NCBI RefSeq assembly: GCF_002811945.1
Contig: NZ_NPDX01000001.1
Location: 558,001-622,000, forward strand
Direction: 5' to 3'
Source of the DNA: Leptospira harrisiae
GTDB lineage: Bacteria > Spirochaetota > Leptospiria > Leptospirales > Leptospiraceae
Length of the DNA: 64,000 nucleotides
Both the position numbers and the translations under genes were made by a program. Under the pieces are notes generated by a model. The model saw nothing but the letters and a program-made list of their open reading frames with translations, was not told where the DNA came from and made no database searches. How positions within the stretch are numbered: position 1 is the stretch's first letter; the number at the start of each line of letters is the position of its first letter. Below are positions 53,462 to 64,000 of this stretch, piece by piece.

Positions 53462-53509
53462 GATTGGTTTTATTTATATTATAAAACACACAGGAGTGAA
53501 ACGAAAACA

Positions 53510-53794
53510 ATGGAATTCGGTTTAGGATACATCGCAGTAGGACTCGCAGCAGGACTTGCATTACTTGGTGCAGGAATCGGTATTGGTAGAATTGGTGGAT
53601 CAGTGGCAGAAAGCATCAGCCGCCAACCAGAAGCAGCTGGAAAGATCCAACTCGTTCTTTACGTAGCAGCAGGTATGATTGAAGGAGCAGCACTTTTCGC
53701 AGTGGTTATCGCTCTTCTTATCGCGCTCAAACTCAATGGCTCAATTGACAAAACAATTGGTGCTGGTGCCACTAAAGTAGAACAAGGACAATAG
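53510..53794 (+). CDS. atpE: ATP synthase F0 subunit c
   Basis: A 94-residue hairpin that forms the rotating c-ring. The polar loop is SRQPEAAGK, and the ion-binding carboxylate is Glu58 in GMIEGAALFAVV. The residue after Glu is Gly, and the N-terminal helix has GIGIGRIGG without the Gln of sodium-binding rings, so proton coupling is the likely mode. The C-terminal tail (GATKVEQGQ) is a little longer than usual. It is in operon order after atpB. Confidence 0.95.
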   Translation: MEFGLGYIAVGLAAGLALLGAGIGIGRIGGSVAESISRQPEAAGKIQLVLYVAAGMIEGAALFAVVIALLIALKLNGSIDKTIGAGATKVEQGQ

Positions 53795-53796
53795 TC

Positions 53797-54321
53797 TTGG
53801 TTATCCTCGCGGCTTCCGGCTTCAATTTGCTGAAAGTCAATCCGGGTCTGGTCATCTGGACCCTGGTCACTTTCTCAGTTGTTGTCTTCGTTCTTAAAAA
53901 ATTTGCATGGGACAAGATCCTTCATGCTCTCGAAGAACGTGCTTCCGGCATCCAAGGCGATATCAACAAAGCAGAAACCCTTCGTGTAGAAGCAGAAAAG
54001 TCTTTAAAAGAATACAAAGACCAACTATTCAAAGCGACGGAAGAAGCTCATAAAATTGTAGATGAAGCTAAAAAAGATGCAGTTGCTCTCCGCTCTCGAT
54101 TGACGGAAGAAGCACACAACGAAGTGAAAGGCATTAAAGATAACGCAATTCGCGAAATCGATTTAGCGAAGAGCAGAGCTTTGTCTGAAATGCAAAACCA
54201 AATTGTGGAAATGTCCGTTCTCATCGCGAGTGAGATCTTGGAGAAACAATTGAAGAAGGAAGACTATGCTTCCTTTGTCGAAAAAGAGATCGCAAAACTC
54301 GATAAACTTAAAATCAAATGA
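53797..54321 (+). CDS. atpF: ATP synthase F0 subunit b
   Basis: Peripheral stalk of F0F1, 174 residues from a TTG start 2 bp after atpE. One N-terminal helix (LVIWTLVTFSVVVFVL) is followed by the signature KKFAWDKILHALEER and a long right-handed coiled coil to the end. Its stop overlaps the atpH start (ATGA). Length is normal. Confidence 0.93.
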   Translation: MVILAASGFNLLKVNPGLVIWTLVTFSVVVFVLKKFAWDKILHALEERASGIQGDINKAETLRVEAEKSLKEYKDQLFKATEEAHKIVDEAKKDAVALRSRLTEEAHNEVKGIKDNAIREIDLAKSRALSEMQNQIVEMSVLIASEILEKQLKKEDYASFVEKEIAKLDKLKIK

Positions 54322-54881
54322 GTCTGAACCAAATTTCAAAGGTTTACGCAACGGCACTTTTGGAGTTAGCTCAGGAAGCTAACTCACTTGAGTCAACAGA
54401 AGAGGAACTTTCAACACTCGTTGATGTTTTCTTTTCTGATGAGTCAATTCGCCATTATTTCCTTTCTCCATTAGTTGATCCTTCTGAGAAAGAAAGAACT
54501 GCTGAAAAGTCAGTTCAAGGGAAGGCATCGGAAATCGTTGCCAACTTCATCACACTTGTGGTTCGTAAGAATCGATTTCTATTCCTCAAGGATATTTTGG
54601 AAGATTATAGAACAGGAGTGGACCGACTTAAAAATCGTAGTTCTCTTCGCATTGTTTCCAAAGATTCTCTTGGCAAAGAAGCTGTAGATCGAATCACCAA
54701 GTCTATCTCTTCCAAGTTCGAACGCGAATTACGTGTTACGGAACAAACGGATCCAGCCCTTATTGGTGGATTCAAACTCTTTATAGACGACTTTTTAATC
54801 GATGCCTCGATCCGTGCAAAACTTGCAGGAACTCGCGAGGCTCTCCTCCAAAAGAAAATCCCAGTCGGAGCATTTGAATGA
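54318..54881 (+). CDS. atpH: ATP synthase F1 subunit delta
   Basis: A 187-residue connector between the b stalk and the alpha3beta3 head. The N-terminal helical part starts [20 protein letters not shown], and the C-terminal signature is [20 protein letters not shown], then [15 protein letters not shown]. The start overlaps the atpF stop and the stop overlaps the atpA ATG (both as ATGA), so expression is tightly coupled. Confidence 0.93.
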   Translation: MSLNQISKVYATALLELAQEANSLESTEEELSTLVDVFFSDESIRHYFLSPLVDPSEKERTAEKSVQGKASEIVANFITLVVRKNRFLFLKDILEDYRTGVDRLKNRSSLRIVSKDSLGKEAVDRITKSISSKFERELRVTEQTDPALIGGFKLFIDDFLIDASIRAKLAGTREALLQKKIPVGAFE

Positions 54882-56392
54882 AAATTAAAACAGACGAAGT
54901 AACGTCGGTACTAAAACAAGAAATTAAAAACTTCAAAAAAGACCTTCAAGTTGAAGAAGTCGGAACGGTTCTCGAAGTAGGGGACGGGATTGCGAGAGTT
55001 TACGGACTCACGAACGTAATGTCAGGAGAGCTTGTTGAATTCCAAAACGGAGTTCGAGGACAAGCATTCAACTTAGAAGAAAACTCCGTAGGGGTTGTAA
55101 TCTTCGGTGATTATATTAAAATTGAAGAAGGTTTTTCCGTTAAACGTGTAGGAAAGATCTTCGAAGTTCCAGTAGGACCTGAACTTCTCGGTCGAGTGCT
55201 TAACCCACTCGGGGAAGTGATCGACGGAAAAGGACCTCTGAACGCAAAAAAAACAAGACCTGTTGAGTCTCCAGCTCCAGGGATTGCGATGAGAAAATCA
55301 GTTCACGAACCAATGCAAACAGGAATCAAAGCAATTGATGCGATGATCCCAATTGGACGTGGACAAAGAGAGCTCATCATTGGTGACCGCGGAACAGGAA
55401 AAACTTCCATCGCGATCGACACCATCATCAACCAAAAAGGAAAAGGTGTGATCTGCGTTTACGTAGCGATTGGACAAAAAGCATCTACTGTTGCTTCCAC
55501 CATCGAAATGTTACGCGAAAAAGGTGCATTAGAGTATACGATCATCGTATCTGCAAACGCATCTGAACCTGCTCCTATGTTATACATTGCACCTTACTCT
55601 GGTGCGACGATGGCTGAATACTTTATGTATGAAGAAGGGAAAGCAACACTTGTTGTTTACGATGACCTTTCCAAACAAGCCGTAGCATACCGACAAATGT
55701 CACTTTTACTTCGCCGCCCACCAGGTCGTGAAGCATATCCTGGGGACGTATTCTACCTTCACTCTCGCCTCCTTGAAAGAGCAGCAAAACTTGATGATAA
55801 ATTCGGTGGTGGGTCTATGACAGCACTTCCAATCATTGAAACGCAAGAAGGGGAAGTATCAGCATACATTCCTACCAACGTAATCTCCATCACTGATGGT
55901 CAGATTTACCTTCAGTCCAACCTATTTGCATCGGGCCTTCGCCCTGCGGTGGATGTGGGGATTTCTGTATCACGGGTTGGATCTGCAGCGCAAATCAAAG
56001 CGATGAAAAAAGTAGCGGGAACACTTAAGTCAGATTTGGCGCAGTTCCGTGACTTAGAAGCGTTTGCACAGTTGGGAACTGAACTGGACCCAGTGACACA
56101 AGCTCAGCTTGATCGTGGATACCGAGTTCTTGAAATTCTCAAACAACCAAACAATTCTCCAACTCCGGTAGAAGAACAAGTAATCTCCATCTTTGCTGTA
56201 ACAAAAGGTTTTATGGATACAATTCCTACAGCTAAGGTTCGTGAATTTGAAACTTACCTTTTGAAAACGATGAGAGAACAACACTCTGAAATTTTGGAAG
56301 AAATCAGAACTGCCAAAGAAGTAAAACAAGAAGCGGCTCTGCAAAAAACAATCAAGTCGATTGCTGAACATTTTCTAGCAAAGAATAATTAA
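54878..56392 (+). CDS. atpA: ATP synthase F1 subunit alpha
   Basis: A 504-residue non-catalytic nucleotide-binding subunit. Walker A GDRGTGKT is at residues 169-176, the arginine finger is in [16 protein letters not shown], and [20 protein letters not shown] precedes the nucleotide domain. The N-terminal residues [19 protein letters not shown] are the stalk-contact part. It is complete and conventional. Confidence 0.97.
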   Translation: MKIKTDEVTSVLKQEIKNFKKDLQVEEVGTVLEVGDGIARVYGLTNVMSGELVEFQNGVRGQAFNLEENSVGVVIFGDYIKIEEGFSVKRVGKIFEVPVGPELLGRVLNPLGEVIDGKGPLNAKKTRPVESPAPGIAMRKSVHEPMQTGIKAIDAMIPIGRGQRELIIGDRGTGKTSIAIDTIINQKGKGVICVYVAIGQKASTVASTIEMLREKGALEYTIIVSANASEPAPMLYIAPYSGATMAEYFMYEEGKATLVVYDDLSKQAVAYRQMSLLLRRPPGREAYPGDVFYLHSRLLERAAKLDDKFGGGSMTALPIIETQEGEVSAYIPTNVISITDGQIYLQSNLFASGLRPAVDVGISVSRVGSAAQIKAMKKVAGTLKSDLAQFRDLEAFAQLGTELDPVTQAQLDRGYRVLEILKQPNNSPTPVEEQVISIFAVTKGFMDTIPTAKVREFETYLLKTMREQHSEILEEIRTAKEVKQEAALQKTIKSIAEHFLAKNN

Positions 56393-56403
56393 GGGGAAAG
56401 ATC

Positions 56404-57273
56404 TTGGCGACACCGCGTGAGATAAAAAAGAGGATTAACTCGGTTAAAAACACGAGAAAAATCACTCGAACCATGGAGATGGTCTCCACGGCAAAGGCAA
56501 AAAAAGCCACTAACAAAGTAAATGCGGCGAAACCATACGCTGATTTAACTCGTGAGTTAGTTTCTTCTTTGTCTAGCCTTGCCGGGATCATCCACAGCCC
56601 TTACTTAAGGAAGCCGGACAAAATCCGAAAAGTTGCTATCCTTGCGATTGCCGCAAACCGTGGGTTATGCGGTGGTTTTAACTCCAACCTTCTTCGTATG
56701 GTCAAAAACCGTATAGAAGAGTTGAAGTCAAAAGGTGTGGAAGTTGAAGTCCATGCTGCAGGGAAAAAGGCAATTTCTTTCTTTAAATTTGCAAAAGTTG
56801 AGTTGGTAACAACACATACCAATATCGATGACAAAGCAGGAAGTAAAGAAGCAAACGATCTTGCATCTTACTTTATGGAACGTTTTGCAAATGAATCAGT
56901 GGATTCAGTTGAAATTATTTCCACTCATTACTATTCGGCAGCAACTCAAAAACCAGAGATCACAACGGTTCTTCCTTTATCAATGGAAGATTCAAGTGCA
57001 AAAGGATCTTCTGGTCCGGAGGTTTTGTATGAACCGGATCCAAAAACTATTTTGGAAAACCTACTTCCTATGGTGATCAAAACTACTTTTGTTAAAATCA
57101 TTTTAGAGTCGGTAGCTTCCGAACACATTGCACGAAGAGTGGCAATGAAAGCAGCTACGGATGCTGCTGGTGAGATGATCAAACTTCTGACTCGCGGTTA
57201 CAACCGAGTTCGTCAGGCAAAAATTACGCAGGAAATTTCAGAAATCGTAGGGGGAGCGGAAGCCATCTCCTAA
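56404..57273 (+). CDS. atpG: ATP synthase F1 subunit gamma
   Basis: A 289-residue rotor shaft. The family ends are clear: [20 protein letters not shown] at the N-terminus (TTG start, preceded by GGGGAAAG) and [20 protein letters not shown] with GGAEA at the C-terminus. The central Rossmann-like part has [17 protein letters not shown]. No redox-switch insertion of the plant type is seen. Confidence 0.95.
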   Translation: MATPREIKKRINSVKNTRKITRTMEMVSTAKAKKATNKVNAAKPYADLTRELVSSLSSLAGIIHSPYLRKPDKIRKVAILAIAANRGLCGGFNSNLLRMVKNRIEELKSKGVEVEVHAAGKKAISFFKFAKVELVTTHTNIDDKAGSKEANDLASYFMERFANESVDSVEIISTHYYSAATQKPEITTVLPLSMEDSSAKGSSGPEVLYEPDPKTILENLLPMVIKTTFVKIILESVASEHIARRVAMKAATDAAGEMIKLLTRGYNRVRQAKITQEISEIVGGAEAIS

Positions 57274-58701
<1,428 letters not shown>

Positions 58702-58706
58702 TTCGG

Positions 58707-59087
58707 ATGAGTAAAGAACTGACTTTAACAGTCATCTCTCCCGACAAAATCCTGTATCAGGGCAAGGCAGAATCAGTGATTCTGCCAGGTTCTGTGGGTT
58801 ATTTTGGAATTTTGCCAGGTCACGCGACTCTTGTTTCCCAACTCGATTTCGGACTCATCAAATTGCATACAGCAGGAAAAGAGTTCCGAATCGCCATCGA
58901 TGGGGGGTTCTGTGAAGTGAGAAATGATCAAATCCGAGTGCTTACCGAAGGTGGGGATTCTGAGGACGATTTGTCTCATGACCATGCGGTAGAACTCCTA
59001 GAGGAAGCAGAAGCCCTTCCCGTTTCCAAAGACAAAGAAATTCTTCTAAAGAAAGCAAAAGTTCGCATTTTACTGCACGAACGTTAA
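58707..59087 (+). CDS. atpC: ATP synthase F1 subunit epsilon
   Basis: A 126-residue rotor protein that contacts the c-ring and can inhibit ATP hydrolysis. The beta-sandwich signature LPGSVGYFGILPGHATLVSQ is present, as is the IAIDGGFCEVRNDQIRVLTE strand pair. The helical hairpin at the end is complete. It is the last subunit gene of the operon; the three downstream genes are close enough to be read through. Confidence 0.93.
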   Translation: MSKELTLTVISPDKILYQGKAESVILPGSVGYFGILPGHATLVSQLDFGLIKLHTAGKEFRIAIDGGFCEVRNDQIRVLTEGGDSEDDLSHDHAVELLEEAEALPVSKDKEILLKKAKVRILLHER

Positions 59088-59134
59088 TTTTTTTCCCCCC
59101 TTCTTGCCGAAAATAAACCAGAGGGGGATTTCCT

Positions 59135-59431
59135 TTGGCTATAGATTGGATTCGACGTTCTGTATTGGTGACGATACTATTTGCCGGATTCTATTACTTA
59201 AAGGAAAACCCTGATTTGCGAAAAAGAATCTATTCTGAAGATCCGATTCGTGTTAGAATTGAGGGGCCCGTATTGAATCCCGGATTCTATTCATTGGAAG
59301 CAGGTGCAAACGGAAAGGATTTGATTGATATGGCGGGTGGATATGTACCTGGTGCGCAAATCAAAATGGAGGACAGTATCTTGGAACAACCGTTAGAGGA
59401 TGGCCAGGTACTAAATTTGGGAAAACGGTAA
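59135..59431 (+). CDS. SLBB-like small exported protein
   Basis: A 98-residue protein with a TTG start behind GGGGGA. An N-terminal hydrophobic helix (SVLVTILFAGFYYL) acts as anchor or signal. The rest fits a soluble ligand-binding beta-grasp (SLBB) domain: IRVRIEGPVLNPGFYSLEAG, then DLIDMAGGYVPGA and LEDGQVLNLG. SLBB domains bind polysaccharide or sugar-like ligands. It ends 9 bp before the acidic repeat gene, so the two are likely cotranscribed. Confidence 0.75.
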   Translation: MAIDWIRRSVLVTILFAGFYYLKENPDLRKRIYSEDPIRVRIEGPVLNPGFYSLEAGANGKDLIDMAGGYVPGAQIKMEDSILEQPLEDGQVLNLGKR

Positions 59432-59440
59432 TCGAGGCGA

Positions 59441-61651
59441 ATGGCGGATCAAGAACAGAATAAAAACGAAGATCTAGAAAACATCGAACCTATACTTGAT
59501 GAAGACTCGTTTTCTTTGGATTTGGATGATTTTGATATGGGCGATGATGACTTAGATGTATCGCCAGGGATTGAAGCTCCAAACCTAGATGATATCTCTG
59601 CTTTTGATGATGAAGATGATTCCATTTCAGATATGGTAGCTTCTTCCGATTCCTATGATGATTTATTAGATATAGATTTAGATTCTGATTTAAACTTACT
59701 TGGGGAAGAAGACCCCATTTTGCATGATGAAGACATTCATGCTGACTTTTCTGACTATGAAGAAGAGTCCGAAAAAGAAAATTTTAAAAGCCCCGCAAAA
59801 CAATCATATAACGATACCCTTGATGAAGATCTAGAATTAGAGTTCGATGATGATTTGATAGATCTTGATAAAGAAATCGAATCAATACTCAACGGTGAAG
59901 ATGGAATTTTATCTTCCAAAAAATCCAAACAAAATCTAGAAGATGAAGAAGAGGGACCAATTTCCCTTTCATTGGAAGAACTAGAAAACATCACAGGAAA
60001 TTTAGAAGAAGAAGATCATTTAGGGGAATCGGAACACCCACACTTTGATGAAGAAGATCATGAGAACGATCTTATCAATGAACATTCAGATTTGGATTTA
60101 GACTTAGATGATTCAGAAATTGATACAAATCTTGCATTTGATGAAGAAGGCAAACCTCAATTTGATTTAACTGATCATGATGAAGAAGATTCTTTTATCC
60201 CTAAAGATGATTTAGGTCCAGGAACTGACGAAGAGGACAGTGAGTTTAAACCTCTTGTTGATCCAGAAGAAGAAGAATTATTCGGTAAAAACAAAGAGGA
60301 TGAAAATCTTACTTTATCCGATGAAGAACTGGGAAGTATCCTTGGTGCTGGTGGTGAAGCTAGTTTAGAAGAAACCTTAGGTTCAGAGGACGAATTTTTA
60401 GCATCTGATGAGGAGGCTGACCTTCCTAGTTTCTCAGATGAAGAGGGAGGTTTTGATTTATTAGGTGGTGAATTTGAAACACCTGAAGAAGAACCTACCT
60501 TAGAAGAGGATGAAGATGAAGGTCCTCTCACATTATCATTAGAAGAATTAGAAAACATTTCTGGTGAAGCCATTGAAGAGGATTTTGAAGAACCAACTTC
60601 TGATATCTTAAATGAAGAATTAGAAGATGAATCGATCACATTAAGTCCAGACGAACTTGGTAATATCATTGCAAGTGATCCAATCGAAGAGTCGGAAGAT
60701 TCTGACATATCAGAAATTGAAGATATAGACGAATTAGAAACTGATCTTGGAGATGACTTCGGTTTTGATTTGGGAGATACAGAATCTGAACTAGAAGAAT
60801 CAGAAAGTTCGAAAGAAGGACTCGAAGGTCAAATGGAAGGATTTGAATCTTCTGAAGAAGAAGACGAAGGCCCAATTGCACTTTCCATGGAAGAATTGGA
60901 ATCCATCGCTTCTGATGCTGAAGAAAGCTCTGAAGAAGAACTTGTTGATAGTTTTGACCGTGCACCACTCCCTTATGAAGAGGAACTGACTCCAAAGTCG
61001 GACTTGATGGCTGAGGATGAAGAAGATGAATCCATTGCTTTATCGATGGAGGAACTGGAAAACATCACTGCTTCAGAAGAAGAGGATGTAGAAGAGGAAG
61101 ATGTCACTCTTTCACCAGAAAGTCTAGATGAAATTTTAGGTGAAGAACTTCCAGGGGAAGGATTAGAAGACATTGCAGACCTTCCAGTTGAAGAAGAATT
61201 TTCATTATCAGAACAAGTTGGAGATGACGATAATTTAGTTGAACTTGAACCAGATATGGATTTCGGAGATTTTACTTCCGATTCAACCGCTGATGATAGT
61301 TTTGATTTGTCAGTTCCAGACTTATCAAATGAAACAAGAACACCAACGCTTGCAAGTGATGAGTCAGAAGAATTTGAAGTTGATTTAGATGAATATGCAA
61401 TGGAAGGAAAACTTTCTCCATTGGAAGAACTTCGTAAATCCGATGTTTCTGCTCCAGAAGAAAAGCCATCATCCGCCGAAGAAGCGTTTGTCGATGCAGG
61501 TGGTGAAAACTTATCTGTGGGGGATCGTAAAAAAGTTCTAGGATACTTGGACAACTTACTTGGAAATCTTCCTGATGAAGTCATACGAGAATTCTCGAAA
61601 TCACAATACTTCGAGTTATACAAAAAAATGATGAAAGAATTGGAGTTATAA
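59441..61651 (+). CDS. Very acidic repeat protein with conserved C-terminal domain
   Basis: A 736-residue protein, unrecognised, with an extreme excess of Asp and Glu over Lys and Arg. There is no signal peptide. Seven copies of a motif of about 17 residues stand out, of the type EDEGPIALSMEELENIT (near residues 168, 287, 358, 395, 474, 527 and 553; variants GPISLSLEELENIT, ESITLSPDELGNII and DVTLSPESLDEIL). They are separated by disordered acidic linkers. The last 50 residues form a compact helical domain (LSVGDRKKVLGYLDNLLGNL, then PDEVIREFSKSQYFELYKKM). The repeats look like short docking motifs on an acidic tether. The GAF/GGDEF-like gene begins 1 bp after its stop and has a similar acidic N-terminus. 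Confidence 0.85.
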   Translation: MADQEQNKNEDLENIEPILDEDSFSLDLDDFDMGDDDLDVSPGIEAPNLDDISAFDDEDDSISDMVASSDSYDDLLDIDLDSDLNLLGEEDPILHDEDIHADFSDYEEESEKENFKSPAKQSYNDTLDEDLELEFDDDLIDLDKEIESILNGEDGILSSKKSKQNLEDEEEGPISLSLEELENITGNLEEEDHLGESEHPHFDEEDHENDLINEHSDLDLDLDDSEIDTNLAFDEEGKPQFDLTDHDEEDSFIPKDDLGPGTDEEDSEFKPLVDPEEEELFGKNKEDENLTLSDEELGSILGAGGEASLEETLGSEDEFLASDEEADLPSFSDEEGGFDLLGGEFETPEEEPTLEEDEDEGPLTLSLEELENISGEAIEEDFEEPTSDILNEELEDESITLSPDELGNIIASDPIEESEDSDISEIEDIDELETDLGDDFGFDLGDTESELEESESSKEGLEGQMEGFESSEEEDEGPIALSMEELESIASDAEESSEEELVDSFDRAPLPYEEELTPKSDLMAEDEEDESIALSMEELENITASEEEDVEEEDVTLSPESLDEILGEELPGEGLEDIADLPVEEEFSLSEQVGDDDNLVELEPDMDFGDFTSDSTADDSFDLSVPDLSNETRTPTLASDESEEFEVDLDEYAMEGKLSPLEELRKSDVSAPEEKPSSAEEAFVDAGGENLSVGDRKKVLGYLDNLLGNLPDEVIREFSKSQYFELYKKMMKELEL

Positions 61652-61652
61652 A

Positions 61653-63842
61653 GTGGGACTTCTCGATAGAGCCGAAGAAATTAAAAAAACTTCGGGTTCC
61701 TCGACTCCAAAATCTCCAATAAATCCTAAAGACAAACCGTCTTTATTAAAAAAAGCAGAACATTTTCGCGAAGAGAATGAATCTCCTATAAAAGATTCTG
61801 TTCCTATTGCCGATTCCGACTCAGAGTGGTTAGACGATAGTTTCTCGGATACACTTGCTACAGAAATTGGTGATCTTCCGAATCCCGATGGAGAAGAAGA
61901 ATTTGACCTTAGTGATATACCAGAATTAACAGATGCTGATTTTGGTGACTTAGCTGATGAAGAATGGGATGAAAACCCACTCCCTCAATTAGAGGATGAT
62001 TTTGGAAATGGCCCTAATGATTACCAACCAATCTCTGACGAAGATTCCGAGTCATTAGTAGAGCCAGATTTAGATTTTGATCTGCCATCCAATGAAGAGC
62101 CAACACCTGAACAGGAAGCGGAATCTCCAGAACCGCTAAATGCAGACGAACCAGCATTTGGTGACGATTTGATTGATCGTGATTATCATGATGATATTTC
62201 TGAACCCGATGCTCCTCTCCCTGAGGTAAATATTTTTGACGAATGGGAAAATGATGCAAAAAAAGAAGCAGCCAAACAGCCGTTAAGACAGACAAAAGAT
62301 GATCCGGCTCCCATTGGAGAAGAGGTCCTTTTTGATGATGAATCTGATTTTGGAACGGCACCAATGTCATACCATCTTGCTTCCAAAAAGCGAATCGAAA
62401 ACTACCAAGCAATCTTTGAAATCACTAAAGAAATCGCATCTTCTAAAGAATTTTCTGATTACTTTGATAACCTAGTTTATAGTTTGATTGGGCAAGTTGG
62501 ATGTAATTCGGTTGTGGTATTAACTTCAACAAATCCAAAAAATCCAAAATGGGAAGCTGTGGCTTCTCAAGGAATCCAGTCAAAAGATTCTTGGTACCTC
62601 TCTCCAAACGATGAAATCTATTCTCGAATTTCTGATTCTGAAACCGTTATCTATGCAGGTGAGTTTAAATCTTCTCGTTTGCCAAATCGGGAATTAAATT
62701 TATTAAATGAAATGGCTTCTGAAATCCTAGTTCCCATTCGACATGGCCAAAAATGTTTTGGTGTTTTATCTCTAGGCAAATTAATCAATGGTGAAGAGTA
62801 TATCACAGACGATTTAGAATTTGCAAAAATCGTTGGAGATATCGCAGGTTCTGTATTTGAAAGAGTTTCTGAATTTGAACTAATGAACGATAATTTAGTT
62901 CAGGCTAAAGAAGTCATTGGAATTAATGAATCTGTATTACAGTCTGCTAGAGATTTTGCTCGTGTACGTAAGATGGATGATGCATATGATCTTTTGATTG
63001 ATAACATCAAAAATAAATTAGGTGTAAAACAGTTTTCCTTTTTGGTTTTGGATTCTGAAACAAGATCCGACTATATTGTTTTTGGTTCTAATTTTATTTT
63101 ACCTGAACGTGCCAAAGATTTTAAACTCAGTAAAGATTCCGATATCGTTGGAATGGTTTCAAACGTCCCAGGCGTATATAAATTGGAAAATTTCAGAGAA
63201 GATGCTGAGCTGAAATCAATTTTTACAAACGATGAATTGGGAATTATGGGTGAATTTACCATTCTTCCTATTATCAATTTAAATTGGCTTGTGGGAATGG
63301 TGATAGTTCATTCTACCGGATCTGCATGGACAGACACCACAAGAGATGTCGCCGTAACATTACTTGAAACTTCCGCTCCTGTATTTGCAAATTTACTCAT
63401 ACTACAAGAAAAAGAAGCACTATTTAGAAATCCTTTTAATCCTCTTGAATCTCGAATATTAAGTGAAATTGAAAAATCATCTCAAATGAATTTGAATTTT
63501 ACTGTTTCTTTGTTCAAAATTCAAAATGTATCAAGAATGGTTCATTTGGTAGGTGCTGGAACTTTCGCTCGTTATGCGGACTTGCTTCGCAAAACTATGA
63601 TGGATCACATCGGCGAATTGGACTTTTTTACAAGAGTCGGCCAAGGAAAATTTGCAATGGTTCTTCATGGGAAAGACAAAGAAGAAACCGAAGTTGTCAT
63701 CAAAAAAATTAAATCATCTTTTGCAAAAAAAGAAGAAGCAATCATTGGTTCATTTCGTGCGACATACAGGGTTTTGAATTTATCTTATCCTGATGACACA
63801 AAGGACAAAAATCAATTTTTAGAAATGGTTGAAGAAGCCTAA
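61653..63842 (+). CDS. Acidic-tailed GAF protein with degenerate GGDEF domain
   Basis: A 729-residue cytoplasmic sensor-like protein with a GTG start. Residues 1 to about 235 are disordered and acidic, beginning GLLDRAEEIKKTSGSSTPKS. Two GAF-type domains follow: about 240-410 (ENYQAIFEITKEIASSKEFS, VVVLTSTNPKN, LVPIRHG-type core) and about 440-590 (FSFLVLDSETRSDYIVFG). The C-terminal 135 residues look like a GGDEF fold in which the GG(D/E)EF loop is replaced by RVGQGKFAMVLHG, so no diguanylate cyclase activity is expected. It may bind nucleotide or partner protein instead. It follows the acidic repeat gene by 1 bp, suggesting that the two form one signalling or scaffold system. Confidence 0.82.
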   Translation: MGLLDRAEEIKKTSGSSTPKSPINPKDKPSLLKKAEHFREENESPIKDSVPIADSDSEWLDDSFSDTLATEIGDLPNPDGEEEFDLSDIPELTDADFGDLADEEWDENPLPQLEDDFGNGPNDYQPISDEDSESLVEPDLDFDLPSNEEPTPEQEAESPEPLNADEPAFGDDLIDRDYHDDISEPDAPLPEVNIFDEWENDAKKEAAKQPLRQTKDDPAPIGEEVLFDDESDFGTAPMSYHLASKKRIENYQAIFEITKEIASSKEFSDYFDNLVYSLIGQVGCNSVVVLTSTNPKNPKWEAVASQGIQSKDSWYLSPNDEIYSRISDSETVIYAGEFKSSRLPNRELNLLNEMASEILVPIRHGQKCFGVLSLGKLINGEEYITDDLEFAKIVGDIAGSVFERVSEFELMNDNLVQAKEVIGINESVLQSARDFARVRKMDDAYDLLIDNIKNKLGVKQFSFLVLDSETRSDYIVFGSNFILPERAKDFKLSKDSDIVGMVSNVPGVYKLENFREDAELKSIFTNDELGIMGEFTILPIINLNWLVGMVIVHSTGSAWTDTTRDVAVTLLETSAPVFANLLILQEKEALFRNPFNPLESRILSEIEKSSQMNLNFTVSLFKIQNVSRMVHLVGAGTFARYADLLRKTMMDHIGELDFFTRVGQGKFAMVLHGKDKEETEVVIKKIKSSFAKKEEAIIGSFRATYRVLNLSYPDDTKDKNQFLEMVEEA

Positions 63843-63850
63843 GTAACGTT

Positions 63851-64000
63851 GTGTTATTTAATTCGATTTCTTTTCTTTTTCATTTTATATTCTTTTATTT
63901 AATCTACTATTTCGTTTCTAACCGAATTCGAAAATACCTACTTCTTTTCTTTGGAATATATTTTTATTCGCAATGGGGAGTTAAACCCACTATTTTACTG
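63851..64000 (+). CDS. MBOAT-family acyltransferase, N-terminal part only
   Basis: A GTG at 63851 opens a frame that runs off the window after 50 codons. The translation starts LFNSISFLFHFIFFYLIYYF, then a basic turn NRIRKYLLLFFGIYFY and SQWGVKPTILL. This is the classical beginning of MBOAT/AlgI-type O-acyltransferases (MLFNS..FL...F, then YFY..W). Such membrane proteins acetylate exopolysaccharide or other envelope glycans. The gene lies 8 bp after the GAF protein stop, in the same direction. The rest is outside the window. Confidence 0.75.
   Translation, partial: MLFNSISFLFHFIFFYLIYYFVSNRIRKYLLLFFGIYFYSQWGVKPTILL

Noticed and set aside
53510..53794. Possible sodium-coupled ATP synthase c-ring
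   Set aside because: The ion-site neighbours differ from sodium rings (Glu58 followed by Gly, and no Gln in the first helix), so proton coupling is more likely.
60175..60708. Ser-rich minus-strand ORF antisense to the acidic repeat gene
   Set aside because: Poly-Ser results from reading GAA/GAT-rich codons on the opposite strand; similar shadows occur all along the gene.

Overview
The window reads as chromosome from a spirochaete of the genus Leptospira, probably a saprophytic-clade species. The genus call rests on a flgB-flgC-fliE block, many short-lipobox lipoproteins (one with a DUF1554 domain, a family I know mainly from leptospires), AT-rich codon use with frequent TTG and GTG starts, and a sugar and lipid enzyme set typical of a free-living leptospire. 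Genus confidence is high; species cannot be read from the sequence. The gene content is mostly chromosomal housekeeping. I see no prophage, insertion sequence, CRISPR array, tRNA or rRNA.

Layout. 1-2.9 kb: the 3' part of glpD, a metallo-beta-lactamase-fold hydrolase and a small lipoprotein. 3-4.35 kb: flagellar rod genes on the minus strand. 4.9-9.6 kb (minus): an SDR oxidoreductase, an ECF sigma factor with a C-terminal helical domain coupled to a YciI/DGPF protein, a fatty-acid-hydroxylase family protein, and an AraC-type membrane regulator broken by one frameshift. 9.7-13.2 kb: a four-gene Mla/MCE lipid ABC transporter whose permease carries a fused STAS domain. 13.3-20.5 kb: a second hydroxylase-family protein, glyoxalase, flavoprotein, pyruvate kinase, an HDAC-like deacetylase and a response-regulator phosphatase. 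20.5-29.3 kb: envelope proteins, a GH36 alpha-galactosidase, an RNase D-like nuclease, radA and a lipoprotein. 29.5-31.6 kb: a secreted lipase followed by a lipase-foldase-like membrane protein. 31.6-45.6 kb: mixed metabolism (second HDAC-like protein, GapN-type aldehyde dehydrogenase, MaoC hydratase, MBL hydrolase), lepB and an AtpZ-like gene. 45.7-49.3 kb: acetolactate synthase behind a branched-chain leader peptide, then glnK-amtB. 49.6-50.5 kb: glutathione peroxidase with an OhrR-type regulator under a perfect palindrome. 52-59.1 kb: the complete atpI-B-E-F-H-A-G-D-C operon. 59.1-63.8 kb: an SLBB-like protein, a very acidic repeat protein and a GAF/degenerate-GGDEF protein, followed by the start of an MBOAT acyltransferase.

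The strongest undescribed-looking element is at 45717-45919, upstream of acetolactate synthase. An unlisted 43-residue ORF carries a Val/Leu-rich stretch. After it comes a long hairpin that buries the Shine-Dalgarno sequence of the synthase. A 10-base segment at the end of the leader ORF is exactly complementary to the hairpin's interior. This is the layout of ribosome-stalling attenuation acting on translation rather than on a terminator. Other items worth attention are the 20-bp palindrome before gpx-ohrR, the lipase/foldase pair split by a terminator, the frameshifted regulator, an intrinsic-terminator hairpin inside a coding start, a DUF4105 gene with no ordinary start codon, and a pair of dispersed GC-rich hairpin repeats.
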